From RGIG5579 sp045541915 (lineage in GTDB: Bacteria > Bacillota > Clostridia > Oscillospirales > SIG627), in assembly GCA_045541915.1 (NCBI GenBank), contig JAZQJZ010000019.1, positions 1-64,000 on the forward strand: DNA of 64,000 nt, in the 5' to 3' direction. A model generated the notes under the pieces. The model was given only the letters and a program-made list of their open reading frames with translations. It made no database searches and was not told the origin of the DNA. Of this stretch, positions 24,843 to 32,211 are shown piece by piece. The first letter of the stretch is position 1. Each line of letters begins with the position of its first letter. Both the position numbers and the translations under genes were made by a program.

Positions 24843-24860
24843 CAGATCCTCCTCTTTTTT
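24825..24860 (+). terminator. Terminator of ribU-kinase unit, containing the next promoter's -35
   Basis: AAAGAGGAG (24825-24833) pairs with CTCCTCTTT (24849-24857) with T continuing to 24860. The 15-base loop contains TTGACA (24839-24844). Confidence 0.82.
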
Positions 24861-24868
24861 ATTATAAT
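24839..24868 (+). promoter_or_regulatory. Promoter embedded in a terminator
   Basis: TTGACA (24839-24844) in the terminator loop, an 18-base spacer made of the 3' arm and T-run, and TATAAT (24863-24868). Confidence 0.8.
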
Positions 24869-24899
24869 GGGGTATCACGATAAAAAAGGAGTTGCCGCC

Positions 24900-25550
24900 T
24901 TGTTTCCGCCCTTGAAAACTGCTATTTTTTCCATTTTGGAGATTGCTGGAATTGCCGGATTCTTTTGGTTGATTTTTTCAGGAATTCCTGCTTTGATCGT
25001 TTGTCTCAAGCGCCGGATTCTTTTCTGGAAACTGGACCGTTTTTGTAAAAAAATGGAATATGAAATGGTTTGGAACCAAAAGGAGCCCTTTTGGTCTCTT
25101 TCCCCCAAGTCCGGATTTGATTTTTCGATCCGGGCAGAGGGAAAAACCTATCACGTTTTGCTGGTTTCCGGCCGATATCGCTATAGCGAGTATTCGTTCC
25201 TGTCTCCTACAGAGCTTGCGATTTTTCGCAAGATCAGCTTGAATCTTCTTTCCCGGGGCAGAGGCATGAGGGGAATGGGACGACTGAACGTGGTGGAATT
25301 TGGCTTGAACCGAAAAAGCCTTACGGTGGACCTGGAATCTGTTGTGCCAAAGGGAGAAAATAAGATCCTGCTGTTTTACCCGGTGGCAAAGGATGTAACC
25401 TGGATCGCCCCCGGAAAAGGCAAGGTATATCTGGGAAATGGCGACCTTTTGTTCTATGATTACCGGTTTTTCACCCGTTCTGGCTTCTTTGACGAATTAA
25501 AATCTCCGGGAAAGCATCTTCGCTGGAAGGACCCGTGGAAATATGAATGA
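24900..25550 (+). CDS. Hypothetical membrane-anchored protein
   Basis: I do not recognise this protein of 216 residues. One N-terminal membrane segment (about residues 5-33) is followed by a basic stretch and then a soluble, beta-rich part containing RAEGKTYHVLLVSGRYRYSEYSF-like strands, presumably cytoplasmic by the positive-inside rule. The start is chosen as TTG 24900, nine bases after AAAAAAGGAG; the upstream ATG at 24867 lies inside the -10 box of the promoter and cannot be used. It is a single-gene unit between its own promoter and a terminator. Confidence 0.65.
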   Translation: MFPPLKTAIFSILEIAGIAGFFWLIFSGIPALIVCLKRRILFWKLDRFCKKMEYEMVWNQKEPFWSLSPKSGFDFSIRAEGKTYHVLLVSGRYRYSEYSFLSPTELAIFRKISLNLLSRGRGMRGMGRLNVVEFGLNRKSLTVDLESVVPKGENKILLFYPVAKDVTWIAPGKGKVYLGNGDLLFYDYRFFTRSGFFDELKSPGKHLRWKDPWKYE

Positions 25551-25571
25551 AAGACTCTTTGGAGTCTTTTT
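25550..25571 (+). terminator. Terminator after hypothetical membrane protein
   Basis: AAAGACTC (25550-25557), loop TTTG, GAGTCTTT (25562-25569) with further T. Confidence 0.85.
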
Positions 25572-25582
25572 TCATTTTTCTC

Positions 25583-25610
25583 TTGACAAATGAGATTTCT
25601 TTGGTATAAT
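25583..25610 (+). promoter_or_regulatory. Promoter of ylxM-ffh-rpsP-khpA
   Basis: TTGACA (25583-25588), 16 bases, TATAAT (25605-25610). Confidence 0.82.
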
Positions 25611-25661
25611 AATCGGGTGTAAAGAAAAAATATTTACAGCAAAGCTTGGGGAGGATGCGCA

Positions 25662-25976
25662 ATGTTTGAAAAAGACCTGTCCCTTTCCTTGCTCTATGAT
25701 CTGTATTCTCCTTTGCTTTCCGAAAAAAAGAGGGAAGCCTTTGAGGGATATTTTCTTTCGGATCTTTCCCTTGCAGAGATCGCTGAGGAAACGGGAACCA
25801 GCCGTCAGGCTGTCCGGGATCTGATCTCCAGAACCAAAGGAGAGCTTTTGGGGTTCGAGGAAAAGCTCGGTTTGATGCAAAAGAGAAAAGAAATTCTCTC
25901 TCTTTGCGATCTTCTTGCCCAGGCTGCTCCGGAGAATCGGGAAGAACTTTTGAACCGTCTTCGGGAAATCATATAG
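25662..25976 (+). CDS. ylxM: YlxM family helix-turn-helix protein
   Basis: This 104-residue protein of the YlxM/p13 (UPF0122) family has a sigma-like helix-turn-helix at about 35-60 (LSLAEIAEETGTSRQAVRDLI). The family is encoded next to ffh in Gram-positives and is proposed to act with the signal recognition particle; its exact role is unsettled. The stop is 11 bases before ffh. TTGGGGAGG precedes the ATG. Confidence 0.92.
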   Translation: MFEKDLSLSLLYDLYSPLLSEKKREAFEGYFLSDLSLAEIAEETGTSRQAVRDLISRTKGELLGFEEKLGLMQKRKEILSLCDLLAQAAPENREELLNRLREII

Positions 25977-25987
25977 GAGGTGCGGCT

Positions 25988-27313
25988 ATGTTCCAAAGTT
26001 TGATGGATAAAATGGCATCTGCTTTTCAGTCTTTCAAAAACAAAGGTAAGCTCACCCCTGCCGATGTGAAGGTGGGAATGCGTCAGATCAAGTTAGCGCT
26101 CCTGGAGGCAGATGTAAACTTTAAGGTTGTAAAAGAATTTGTCGCACGCGTTAGCGAAAGAGCGGTTGGCTCGGAGGTACTGGAAAGCCTTCTTCCTCAC
26201 CAGCAGATCGTGAAGATCGTCCGGGAAGAGCTTGTTTCCATTATGGGCGAGACCAATGAAAAATTGGTCATCTCCTCAAAGCCCCCCACGGTGGTGATGA
26301 TGTGTGGCTTGCAGGGAAGCGGTAAAACCACTCACTCTGCCAAGCTTGCCAAAATGATGAAAAAGCAAGGCAAACGCCCTCTTCTGGTGGCTTGTGATAT
26401 CTATCGTCCCGCTGCCATTACTCAGTTGAAGGTAGTGGGAGAGCAGGTGGAGGTTCCGGTGTTTGCCCTGGAAGACTGCAAGGACGCAGTTCGCATTGCC
26501 CGGGAGGGTGTGGAATACGCGGAAAAGAACGCCTATGACCTGGTCATTCTGGATACAGCCGGCCGTCTCCACGTTGATGAAGAACTGATGGAAGAACTGC
26601 GCCAGATCAAGGAGCAGGTAACTCCCACCGAGATCCTTTTGGTGGTGGATTCCATGACCGGTCAGGATGCGGTGAATGTGGCAGAAAGCTTCAACGGTCT
26701 TTTGGATATCACCGGTGTGATCCTGACAAAGCTGGACGGCGATACCCGCGGCGGCGCCGCGCTTTCTGTTCGCTTTGTCACCGGAAAGCCCATTAAGTTC
26801 ATTGGTGTTGGTGAAAAGCTGGATCAGATCGAGCCTTTTTATCCGGACCGTATGGCCAGCCGAATCATCGGTATGGGCGACGTTCTGACTCTCATCGATC
26901 GGGCGGAAGCTGCTTTCGATGAAAAGAAAGCCAGAGAAATGGAACAAAAACTCCGTCAAAATTCCTTTACATTGGAAGATTATATGGAGCAGTTCGATCA
27001 GATCAAGAATATGGGATCCTTGGATCAGCTGATGGGAATGATCCCCGGTATGAAGCCCGGTGCGCTTCAGGATGCCAAGATCGATGAGAAGCAGATCGAT
27101 CGAACCAAGGCCATCATTCAGTCTATGACCCCAAAGGAACGGGCAAAGCCCGATATCATCAATTCCTCCCGCAAGAAGCGTATTGCTGCCGGTTGCGGTC
27201 AAACAGTGGAAGAGGTTAACCGCCTTTTGCGACAGTTTGAAGCGATGAATAAGATGATGAAGCAATTTTCCGGTAAAAAAGGAAAATTTGGCAGAATGAA
27301 ATTCCCGTTTTAG
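25988..27313 (+). CDS. ffh: Signal recognition particle GTPase Ffh
   Basis: Ffh binds 4.5S/scRNA and signal peptides and delivers ribosomes to FtsY at the membrane. The 441 residues show the N domain, the G domain with GLQGSGKTT near 104-112, DTAGRLH, and TKLDGDTRGG, and a Met-rich M domain with MGMIPGM and the RNA-binding SRKKRIAAGCG segment. TAGGAGGTGCGGCT precedes ATG 25988; the frame is open upstream through ylxM but without a ribosome site. No SRP RNA gene was seen in the window. Confidence 0.97.
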   Translation: MFQSLMDKMASAFQSFKNKGKLTPADVKVGMRQIKLALLEADVNFKVVKEFVARVSERAVGSEVLESLLPHQQIVKIVREELVSIMGETNEKLVISSKPPTVVMMCGLQGSGKTTHSAKLAKMMKKQGKRPLLVACDIYRPAAITQLKVVGEQVEVPVFALEDCKDAVRIAREGVEYAEKNAYDLVILDTAGRLHVDEELMEELRQIKEQVTPTEILLVVDSMTGQDAVNVAESFNGLLDITGVILTKLDGDTRGGAALSVRFVTGKPIKFIGVGEKLDQIEPFYPDRMASRIIGMGDVLTLIDRAEAAFDEKKAREMEQKLRQNSFTLEDYMEQFDQIKNMGSLDQLMGMIPGMKPGALQDAKIDEKQIDRTKAIIQSMTPKERAKPDIINSSRKKRIAAGCGQTVEEVNRLLRQFEAMNKMMKQFSGKKGKFGRMKFPF

Positions 27314-27344
27314 GGATTTTTAAGATATTAAAGGAGGTGAAATC

Positions 27345-27590
27345 ATGGCAGTTAAAATCAGACTTAGAAGAATGGGCGCTAAAAAGGCTCCTTTCTACCG
27401 CGTTGTTGTTGCAGATTCCCGTTATCCCCGCGATGGCAGATTCATCGAAGAGATTGGTACTTACAATCCCCTTATGGATCCCCCTGCAATCAATATTGAC
27501 GTTGAAGCAGCAAAGAAGTGGATTTCCAACGGTGCACAACCCACTGAAACCGCAAAGAGCCTTTTGAAGAAAAGCGGCGTCATTGAATAA
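27345..27590 (+). CDS. rpsP: 30S ribosomal protein S16
   Basis: S16 is an early 30S assembly protein. The 81 residues start with the typical MAVKIRLRRMGAKKAPFYR and end normally. AAAGGAGGTGAAATC precedes the ATG. It follows ffh by 31 bases as in many Firmicutes, but rimM, trmD and rplS, which normally come after, are absent. Confidence 0.98.
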   Translation: MAVKIRLRRMGAKKAPFYRVVVADSRYPRDGRFIEEIGTYNPLMDPPAINIDVEAAKKWISNGAQPTETAKSLLKKSGVIE

Positions 27591-27604
27591 TCAAGGAGTA
27601 CATT

Positions 27605-27832
27605 ATGAAACAAATACTCATTGATATCGCAAAGGCGCTGGTATTGCACCCCGAAGAGGTTGTGGTGGTTGAGCGTCAGGATGGAAATGTTCTTCACCTG
27701 GAGCTTAGCGTCGCGCCTGAAGATATGGGTAAAGTGATCGGCAAGCAGGGAAGAATTGCAAAAGCAATTCGCTCCGTTATGAAAGCTTGCGCCACGAAAG
27801 AAAACAAAAAAGTCATGGTGGATATCATCTGA
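27605..27832 (+). CDS. khpA: KH-domain RNA-binding protein KhpA
   Basis: This is a 75-residue single KH-domain protein (YlqC/KhpA). The KH signature GKVIGKQGRIAKAIR is at about 41-55. KhpA pairs with KhpB (Jag) to bind many transcripts and affects cell elongation in Gram-positives. It is 14 bases after rpsP with AAGGAG before the ATG, and is the last gene of this operon before a terminator. Confidence 0.95.
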   Translation: MKQILIDIAKALVLHPEEVVVVERQDGNVLHLELSVAPEDMGKVIGKQGRIAKAIRSVMKACATKENKKVMVDII

Positions 27833-27840
27833 CAAAAAAG

Positions 27841-27874
27841 AAAAGACAAGGGAATATCCCTTGTCTTTTCTTTT
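27841..27874. terminator. Bidirectional terminator after khpA
   Basis: GACAAGGGA (27845-27853) pairs with TCCCTTGTC (27857-27865), with A-run and T-run on either side. It can also serve the convergent CmpB-like gene. Confidence 0.9.
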
Positions 27875-27898
27875 TCTGATAAAAAACGGAAAAGGCTT

Positions 27899-28324
27899 TT
27901 ATTTGATGTGCTTCATTTGACCGGCATTTTCTCTGCCCGGAAGAAAAACGGTGGGAAGAAGACAAAACAGTCCCAAAGCCACAAGGGATAAGAGAAACCA
28001 GAAAAAGGAAAACAGAGGACAAATCTGGCCTGCCAGGTGAAGGGGAAGTTGGGAATAATCCCAAACTCCAAGTCCCAAATGAAGATTGACAATGACCCCG
28101 GTGATAAATTCCAGCTGTGTAATGATCACCGCGGCTACTGCGGCTTTCCAGACAAAACGAACCTTTCCCAACGCCAGATCAACCATTCGGATGGAAACAA
28201 GGCAAATTCCGCCTAAAATTCCCATGGAAATGTGGGTTCGTCCTCGAAACAGGATCTCAATGAGCGGATAGATGACTGCGCCGGCAAAAAAGAGAAAGAT
28301 CCATTTGTAAAAATTGTGCTTCAT
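27899..28324 (-). CDS. Putative CmpB-like membrane protein (ABC-transporter type IV family)
   Basis: This 141-residue protein has four or five hydrophobic segments. The pattern EFITGVIVN...VWDYSQLP...GQICPLFSFFWF (about residues 73-110) matches what I know of the putative ABC-transporter type IV family (CmpB, PF06541). The function of the family is not established and no ATP-binding partner is next to it. The ribosome site CCGGAGGTTATA precedes the ATG. It sits alone between the khpA terminator and the S10 leader region. Confidence 0.68.
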   Translation of the reverse strand: MKHNFYKWIFLFFAGAVIYPLIEILFRGRTHISMGILGGICLVSIRMVDLALGKVRFVWKAAVAAVIITQLEFITGVIVNLHLGLGVWDYSQLPLHLAGQICPLFSFFWFLLSLVALGLFCLLPTVFLPGRENAGQMKHIK

Positions 28325-28732
28325 TATAACCTCCGGAATTGGCTTTTAGCATAGTGTCCCATTTTTTTTGGAAAAAAACCAAGAAAACGGAAAATTACAT
28401 TTCGATTCCTTTGATAAAATGTAAATATTTTTTTAACTTTGCCTGGAAAATATTGCGCGCTCATATATAATAAAGTATAATTGACCGTGCTTGGTGTGCG
28501 TTGAAGCGGGAGGTTGCTGCGTCAAAACGCAGGTTTTTCCGCGGAGTATGTCCGAAAATCGGGCGAAAGCGAGCTTATGCTGCTTTCTCCGCCTGAGGTA
28601 ATCCGCCTGAGGCGGAGTCATTTACTGGGGGTGAAAAGAAACACCCGGACGCGTATATAGTTCGCGCTTCCCACCTTGCAATCATACGTTCCCACCCAGG
28701 GAAATGTAAATATTAATAATAGGAGGCAAAAA
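28325..28732 (+). other. S10 operon upstream region and structured leader
   Basis: This 408-base gap has no credible ORF. The S10 promoter is at 28453-28481, giving a leader of about 245 bases. Visible structure: CTGCGT (28517-28522), loop CAAA, ACGCAG (28527-28532) followed by GTTTTT, which is terminator-like. Then CTCCGCC (28587-28593) can pair with GGCGGAG (28611-28617), or alternatively CCGCC (28603-28607) with GGCGG (28611-28615); CCGCCTGAGG occurs twice here. Last, GGGTG (28629-28633) pairs with CACCC (28642-28646). Competing hairpins in a ribosomal-protein leader suggest autoregulation, unproven here. Confidence 0.6.
28453..28481 (+). promoter_or_regulatory. Promoter of the S10-spc-alpha ribosomal clusters
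   Basis: TTGCGC (28453-28458), 17 bases, TATAAT (28476-28481). Confidence 0.72.
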
Positions 28733-29047
28733 ATGGCAAAGAACGAAAAGATTCGCATCAGACTCAAGGCGTATGATCACACGATCATCGACCAGAGTGC
28801 GGAAAAAATTGTCGAGACTGCAAAACGTCAGGGTTCTAAGGTGTCCGGTCCTATCCCGTTGCCCACTGAAAAAGAAATCGTGACTATCTTGCGTGCAGTT
28901 CACAAGTACAAGGATTCCCGCGAACAGTTCGAGCTTCGCACCCACAAGAGACTCATCGATGTGCTCAACCCTTCCAAGGCAACTGTTGATGCTCTCATGT
29001 CGATCGAGCTCCCCGCCGGCGTTGAATTGGAATACAGATTCGAGTAA
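28733..29047 (+). CDS. rpsJ: 30S ribosomal protein S10
   Basis: S10 is a 30S head protein that also acts as NusE in antitermination with NusB. The 104 residues include KIRIRLKAYDH at the start and the conserved PLPT and RTHKRLIDV loop. ATG 28733 follows ATAGGAGGCAAAAA; the frame is open to 28676 without a ribosome site. It opens a run of 31 co-directional genes extending to rplQ. Confidence 0.98.
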   Translation: MAKNEKIRIRLKAYDHTIIDQSAEKIVETAKRQGSKVSGPIPLPTEKEIVTILRAVHKYKDSREQFELRTHKRLIDVLNPSKATVDALMSIELPAGVELEYRFE

Positions 29048-29069
29048 GCCATTCACCCGGAAAACGAGT

Positions 29070-29104
29070 CATGTTGGATCCAATCCAACCAATAACATGT
29101 TTTT
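29070..29104 (+). terminator. Terminator-like hairpin between rpsJ and rplC
   Basis: GTTGGAT (29073-29079), loop CCA, ATCCAAC (29083-29089), with CATGTT (29070) and AACATG (29094) as possible outer arms and five T after. In mid-operon it could be an attenuator lowering expression of rplC onward, or only a spacer structure. Confidence 0.45.
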
Positions 29105-29115
29105 AGGAGGAAAAA

Positions 29116-29745
29116 ATGAAAAAAGCAATTATCGGCAAAAAAATCGGAATGACCCAGATGTTTACTGAAAACGGCGCTGTGATTCCCGTAACTCTCATCG
29201 AAGCCGGTCCCTGTGCAGTAGTTCAGAAGAAAACCATGGACAAGGACGGTTACAGTGCTCTTCAGCTCGGTTTCTCCGATATCGTTGAAAGAAAGCTGAC
29301 CAACCCCGTTAAGGGACATTTTAAGAAAAGCGGCGTTACCTTTAAGAAGTATCTGAAGGAATTCCGTCTTGACAATGCAGAAGAAATGAACGTTGGCGAC
29401 ACCATCAGCGCTGACATCTTCGCAGAAGGCGAAAGCGTTGACGTAACCGGCATCACCAAGGGTCACGGTTACACCGGTGCCATCAAGAGATGGAACCTGC
29501 ATCGCCTGCGCATGACTCACGGTACCGGCCCGGTTCACCGTCAGTCCGGTTCTATGGGTGTTATCGACCCCGCCAGAATCTTCAAGAACAAGAAGATGGC
29601 AGGTCAGTACGGTAACGAACAGGTTACCATCCTGAACCTGAAAGTAGTGAAAATCGATGCGGAAAAGAACATCATTGCAGTTCGCGGCGCCATTCCCGGT
29701 GCAAAGAACGGTATCGTGTTCATCCGTGACAGCGTAAAAGCTTAA
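29116..29745 (+). CDS. rplC: 50S ribosomal protein L3
   Basis: L3 binds near the peptidyl-transferase centre and initiates 50S assembly. The 209 residues carry IGKKIGMTQMFTENG at the N-terminus and the GHGYTGAIKRWN and HGTGPVHRQSGSMG loop that reaches into the rRNA core. TAGGAGGAAAAA precedes the ATG. The 68-base gap to rpsJ contains a hairpin. Confidence 0.98.
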   Translation: MKKAIIGKKIGMTQMFTENGAVIPVTLIEAGPCAVVQKKTMDKDGYSALQLGFSDIVERKLTNPVKGHFKKSGVTFKKYLKEFRLDNAEEMNVGDTISADIFAEGESVDVTGITKGHGYTGAIKRWNLHRLRMTHGTGPVHRQSGSMGVIDPARIFKNKKMAGQYGNEQVTILNLKVVKIDAEKNIIAVRGAIPGAKNGIVFIRDSVKA

Positions 29746-29769
29746 TCCAAGAGAAGGGAGAAAAACAAG

Positions 29770-30396
29770 ATGCCTAACGTAAAAGTTTATGATATGGCAG
29801 GACAGGTAACCGGTGAAATCGCCCTTTCCGAGGAGCTCTTCGGCGCAGAAGTGAACAAGAGCGTTTTGCACAGCGTTGTCCGCGCATATCTGATCAATCA
29901 AAGACAGGGTACCCAGTCCACCAAGACTCGCAGCGAAGTTTCCGGCGGCGGTAAGAAGCCCTGGAAGCAGAAGGGTACCGGCAGAGCCCGTCAGGGTTCC
30001 ACCCGTTCTCCTCAGTGGACTCACGGCGGTATCGCCCTGGGACCCAAGCCCCGCACCTTCCATGTTAGCGTAAACAAGAAGGTGAAGAGAATCGCTCTCC
30101 AGAGCGCTCTCTCCGCAAAACTTGCAGATAATGAGATCATCGTTGTTGATGGCCTTAAGGCTACCGAGTACAAGACCCGCCCCATGGTGGAAATGCTTCG
30201 TGCTCTGGATGCCGAGAGAAAGCCCCTGGTTGTACTGCCCGAGGTTGATAAGGTTCTGATCAAGAGCTTTGCCAACATCCCCGGCGCTACCACCTGCCAG
30301 GCAAACAACCTCAACGTTTACCAGATCCTCAACCACAAAAAACTGATTATCTCCAAGCAGTCCGTTGAAGTAATGGAGGAGGTTTATAAGGCATGA
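29770..30396 (+). CDS. rplD: 50S ribosomal protein L4
   Basis: L4 lines the exit tunnel; in E. coli it also represses its own operon. The 208 residues contain the tunnel loop with GGGKKPWKQKGTGRARQGS (about 61-79) and the C-terminal Rossmann-like domain. GAGAAGGGAG precedes the ATG. It overlaps rplW by four bases (ATGA). Autoregulation here is unproven. Confidence 0.98.
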   Translation: MPNVKVYDMAGQVTGEIALSEELFGAEVNKSVLHSVVRAYLINQRQGTQSTKTRSEVSGGGKKPWKQKGTGRARQGSTRSPQWTHGGIALGPKPRTFHVSVNKKVKRIALQSALSAKLADNEIIVVDGLKATEYKTRPMVEMLRALDAERKPLVVLPEVDKVLIKSFANIPGATTCQANNLNVYQILNHKKLIISKQSVEVMEEVYKA

Positions 30397-30689
30397 AAAC
30401 AGCTTACGATATTATCTTAAAGCCGGTGATCACCGAGGCTTCCATGACCGCTACCGCAACTCAGAAGAAGTACACCTTCCGCGTAGCAAATGATGCCACC
30501 AAAATCGAGATCGCCCGTGCAGTGGAAGAATTGTTCAAGGTAGAAGTGAAATCCGTGAATACGGTTTCTATGAAGTCCAAGGCAAAGAGAATGGGTGTCC
30601 ACCTGGGTAAAACCAGCGAATGGAAAAAGGCCATTGTTACTTTGACCGAAGGCTCCAAAACCATCGAGTTCTTCGATGGTATGATGTAA
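30393..30689 (+). CDS. rplW: 50S ribosomal protein L23
   Basis: L23 sits at the tunnel exit and is the docking site for trigger factor and SRP. The 98 residues show YDIILKPVITEASM, KYTFRV, and the VNT...RMGVHLGKTSEWKKA segment. The start codon overlaps the rplD stop, and GGAGG in the rplD end serves as ribosome site. Confidence 0.97.
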   Translation: MKTAYDIILKPVITEASMTATATQKKYTFRVANDATKIEIARAVEELFKVEVKSVNTVSMKSKAKRMGVHLGKTSEWKKAIVTLTEGSKTIEFFDGMM

Positions 30690-30702
30690 GGAGGTACGGT
30701 AA

Positions 30703-31533
30703 ATGCCTGTAAAGATCTATAAGCCGACAACACCCGGCAGAAGAAATATGAGCGTGCAGAGCTTTGCCGAGCTCACCAAAAAGGCTCCTGAAAAGAGCCT
30801 GCTCGAGCCTCTGAAAAAGCACGCTGGCCGTAACAACACCGGCCGCATCACCGTCCGTCATCACGGCGGCGGAAACAGAAGAAAATACAGAGTCATCGAC
30901 TTCAAGAGAGCCAACACCAATCCCGCAACTGTGATTGCTCTTGAGTACGATCCCAACAGAACCTCTAACATTGCTCTGATTCAGTACGAAGACGGCAAGA
31001 AGAGTTACATCATCGCTCCCGTTGACTTAAAGGTTGGCGACGTGATCACCTCCGGTGCTCAGTCCGATATCAAACCCGGCAACGCACTGCCCATCGCAAA
31101 CATCCCCGTGGGTACGCTCATTCACAACATTGAGCTTTATCCCGGCCGCGGTGCTCAGATGGTAAGAAGCGCCGGCGCTATGGCTCAGCTCATGGCTAAG
31201 GAAAACGGTATGGCTCAGGTCAGACTTCCTTCCTCCGAGGTTCGATATGTCCGTTTGGACTGCATGGCAACCATCGGCCAGGTAGGCAATCTGGAGCACG
31301 AGAATGTAAAGGTTGGTAAAGCAGGTAAGACCAGACACATGGGCATCCGTCCTACCGTTCGCGGTTCTGTTATGAACCCCTGCGATCACCCCCACGGTGG
31401 TGGTGAAGGTCGTTCCCCCATTGGTCGTCCCACTCCTGTTACTCCTTGGGGCAAGCCCACTATGGGTTACAAGACCAGAAACAAGAAGGCGCGCACCAAT
31501 AAGTTTATTGTAAAGCGCCGTAACGATCGCTGA
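30703..31533 (+). CDS. rplB: 50S ribosomal protein L2
   Basis: L2 is required for subunit association and lies next to the peptidyl-transferase centre. The 276 residues have the typical KPTTPGRRNMSV start, the RGGG-like HHGGGNRRKYR, and the conserved GVAMNPxDHPHGGGEG loop, here VMNPCDHPHGGGEGR with its key His. TAAGGAGGTACGGTA precedes the ATG. Confidence 0.98.
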   Translation: MPVKIYKPTTPGRRNMSVQSFAELTKKAPEKSLLEPLKKHAGRNNTGRITVRHHGGGNRRKYRVIDFKRANTNPATVIALEYDPNRTSNIALIQYEDGKKSYIIAPVDLKVGDVITSGAQSDIKPGNALPIANIPVGTLIHNIELYPGRGAQMVRSAGAMAQLMAKENGMAQVRLPSSEVRYVRLDCMATIGQVGNLEHENVKVGKAGKTRHMGIRPTVRGSVMNPCDHPHGGGEGRSPIGRPTPVTPWGKPTMGYKTRNKKARTNKFIVKRRNDR

Positions 31534-31551
31534 AGAGAGGAGAAATAGATT

Positions 31552-31827
31552 ATGTCCAGAAGCATTAAAAAAGGACCTTTCGTCCAAGAAAAACTTTTTG
31601 CAGCAATCGTTGAGATGAACAACAAGAACGAAAAGAAGGTCATCAAGACTTGGTCTCGTTCTTCCACCATCTTCCCCGAATTCATCGGTCACACCATTGC
31701 TGTTTACGATGGCAGAAAGCATGTTCCGGTATATGTTACCGAGGATATGGTCGGCCACAAGTTGGGTGAGTTTGCACTGACCCGTACCTTTAAGGGCCAT
31801 TCCGGTTCCAAGGTAGCGAACAGCTAA
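31552..31827 (+). CDS. rpsS: 30S ribosomal protein S19
   Basis: S19 is in the 30S head and contacts S13 and the A-site finger. The 91 residues begin MSRSIKKGPFV and include KTWSRSSTIFPEFIGHTIAVYDGRKH, both diagnostic. GAGAGGAGAAATAGATT precedes the ATG, 18 bases after rplB. Confidence 0.98.
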   Translation: MSRSIKKGPFVQEKLFAAIVEMNNKNEKKVIKTWSRSSTIFPEFIGHTIAVYDGRKHVPVYVTEDMVGHKLGEFALTRTFKGHSGSKVANS

Positions 31828-31848
31828 TCTAAAGGAGGAAACTGACAA

Positions 31849-32208
31849 ATGAACGAAACGGCAAAGAAAAGAGCCGTGGCACACAGAAACGAAGTCCGGA
31901 TTTCTCCGAGAAAAGTTCAGATCGTTCTGGATCTCATCAGAGGCAAGAATGCTGAACTGGCAAAGGGAATTCTGAAGAACACGACCAAAAGTGCCGCAGA
32001 ACCGATTTTGAAAATTTTGAACGAAGCAATTGCAAATGCTGAGAACAACTTCCACATGGATAAGGAAAAGCTCTTTGTTGCAGAGTGCTATGCCACTCCC
32101 GGCACCACTCTCAAGCGCATTCAGCCCAGAGCACAGGGCAGAGCATTCCGCATCTTGAAGAGAGCTTCTCACATCACGATCGCAGTAGAAGAGAAAGGAG
32201 GAAATTAA
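31849..32208 (+). CDS. rplV: 50S ribosomal protein L22
   Basis: L22 extends a beta hairpin into the exit tunnel. The 119 residues include RISPRKVQIVLDLIRGK near the start and the tunnel loop LKRIQPRAQGRAFRILKR; the loop is of wild-type length, with no macrolide-resistance-type deletion or insertion visible. AAAGGAGGAAACTGACAA precedes the ATG, and rpsC follows after three bases. Confidence 0.98.
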   Translation: MNETAKKRAVAHRNEVRISPRKVQIVLDLIRGKNAELAKGILKNTTKSAAEPILKILNEAIANAENNFHMDKEKLFVAECYATPGTTLKRIQPRAQGRAFRILKRASHITIAVEEKGGN

Positions 32209-32211
32209 GAG

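Noticed and set aside
24867..24899. ATG start for the 24900 membrane protein
   Set aside because: The ATG is inside the TATAAT box and has no ribosome site; TTG 24900 has AAAAAAGGAG at the right distance.
24267..25550. Ribosomal SRP RNA or other non-coding RNA near ffh
   Set aside because: I looked for the conserved GNAR-loop helix of SRP RNA around ffh and in the gaps and did not find it.
28433..28621. Minus-strand ORF in the S10 leader
   Set aside because: It crosses the S10 promoter and structured leader with no ribosome site; the structure explains the region better.
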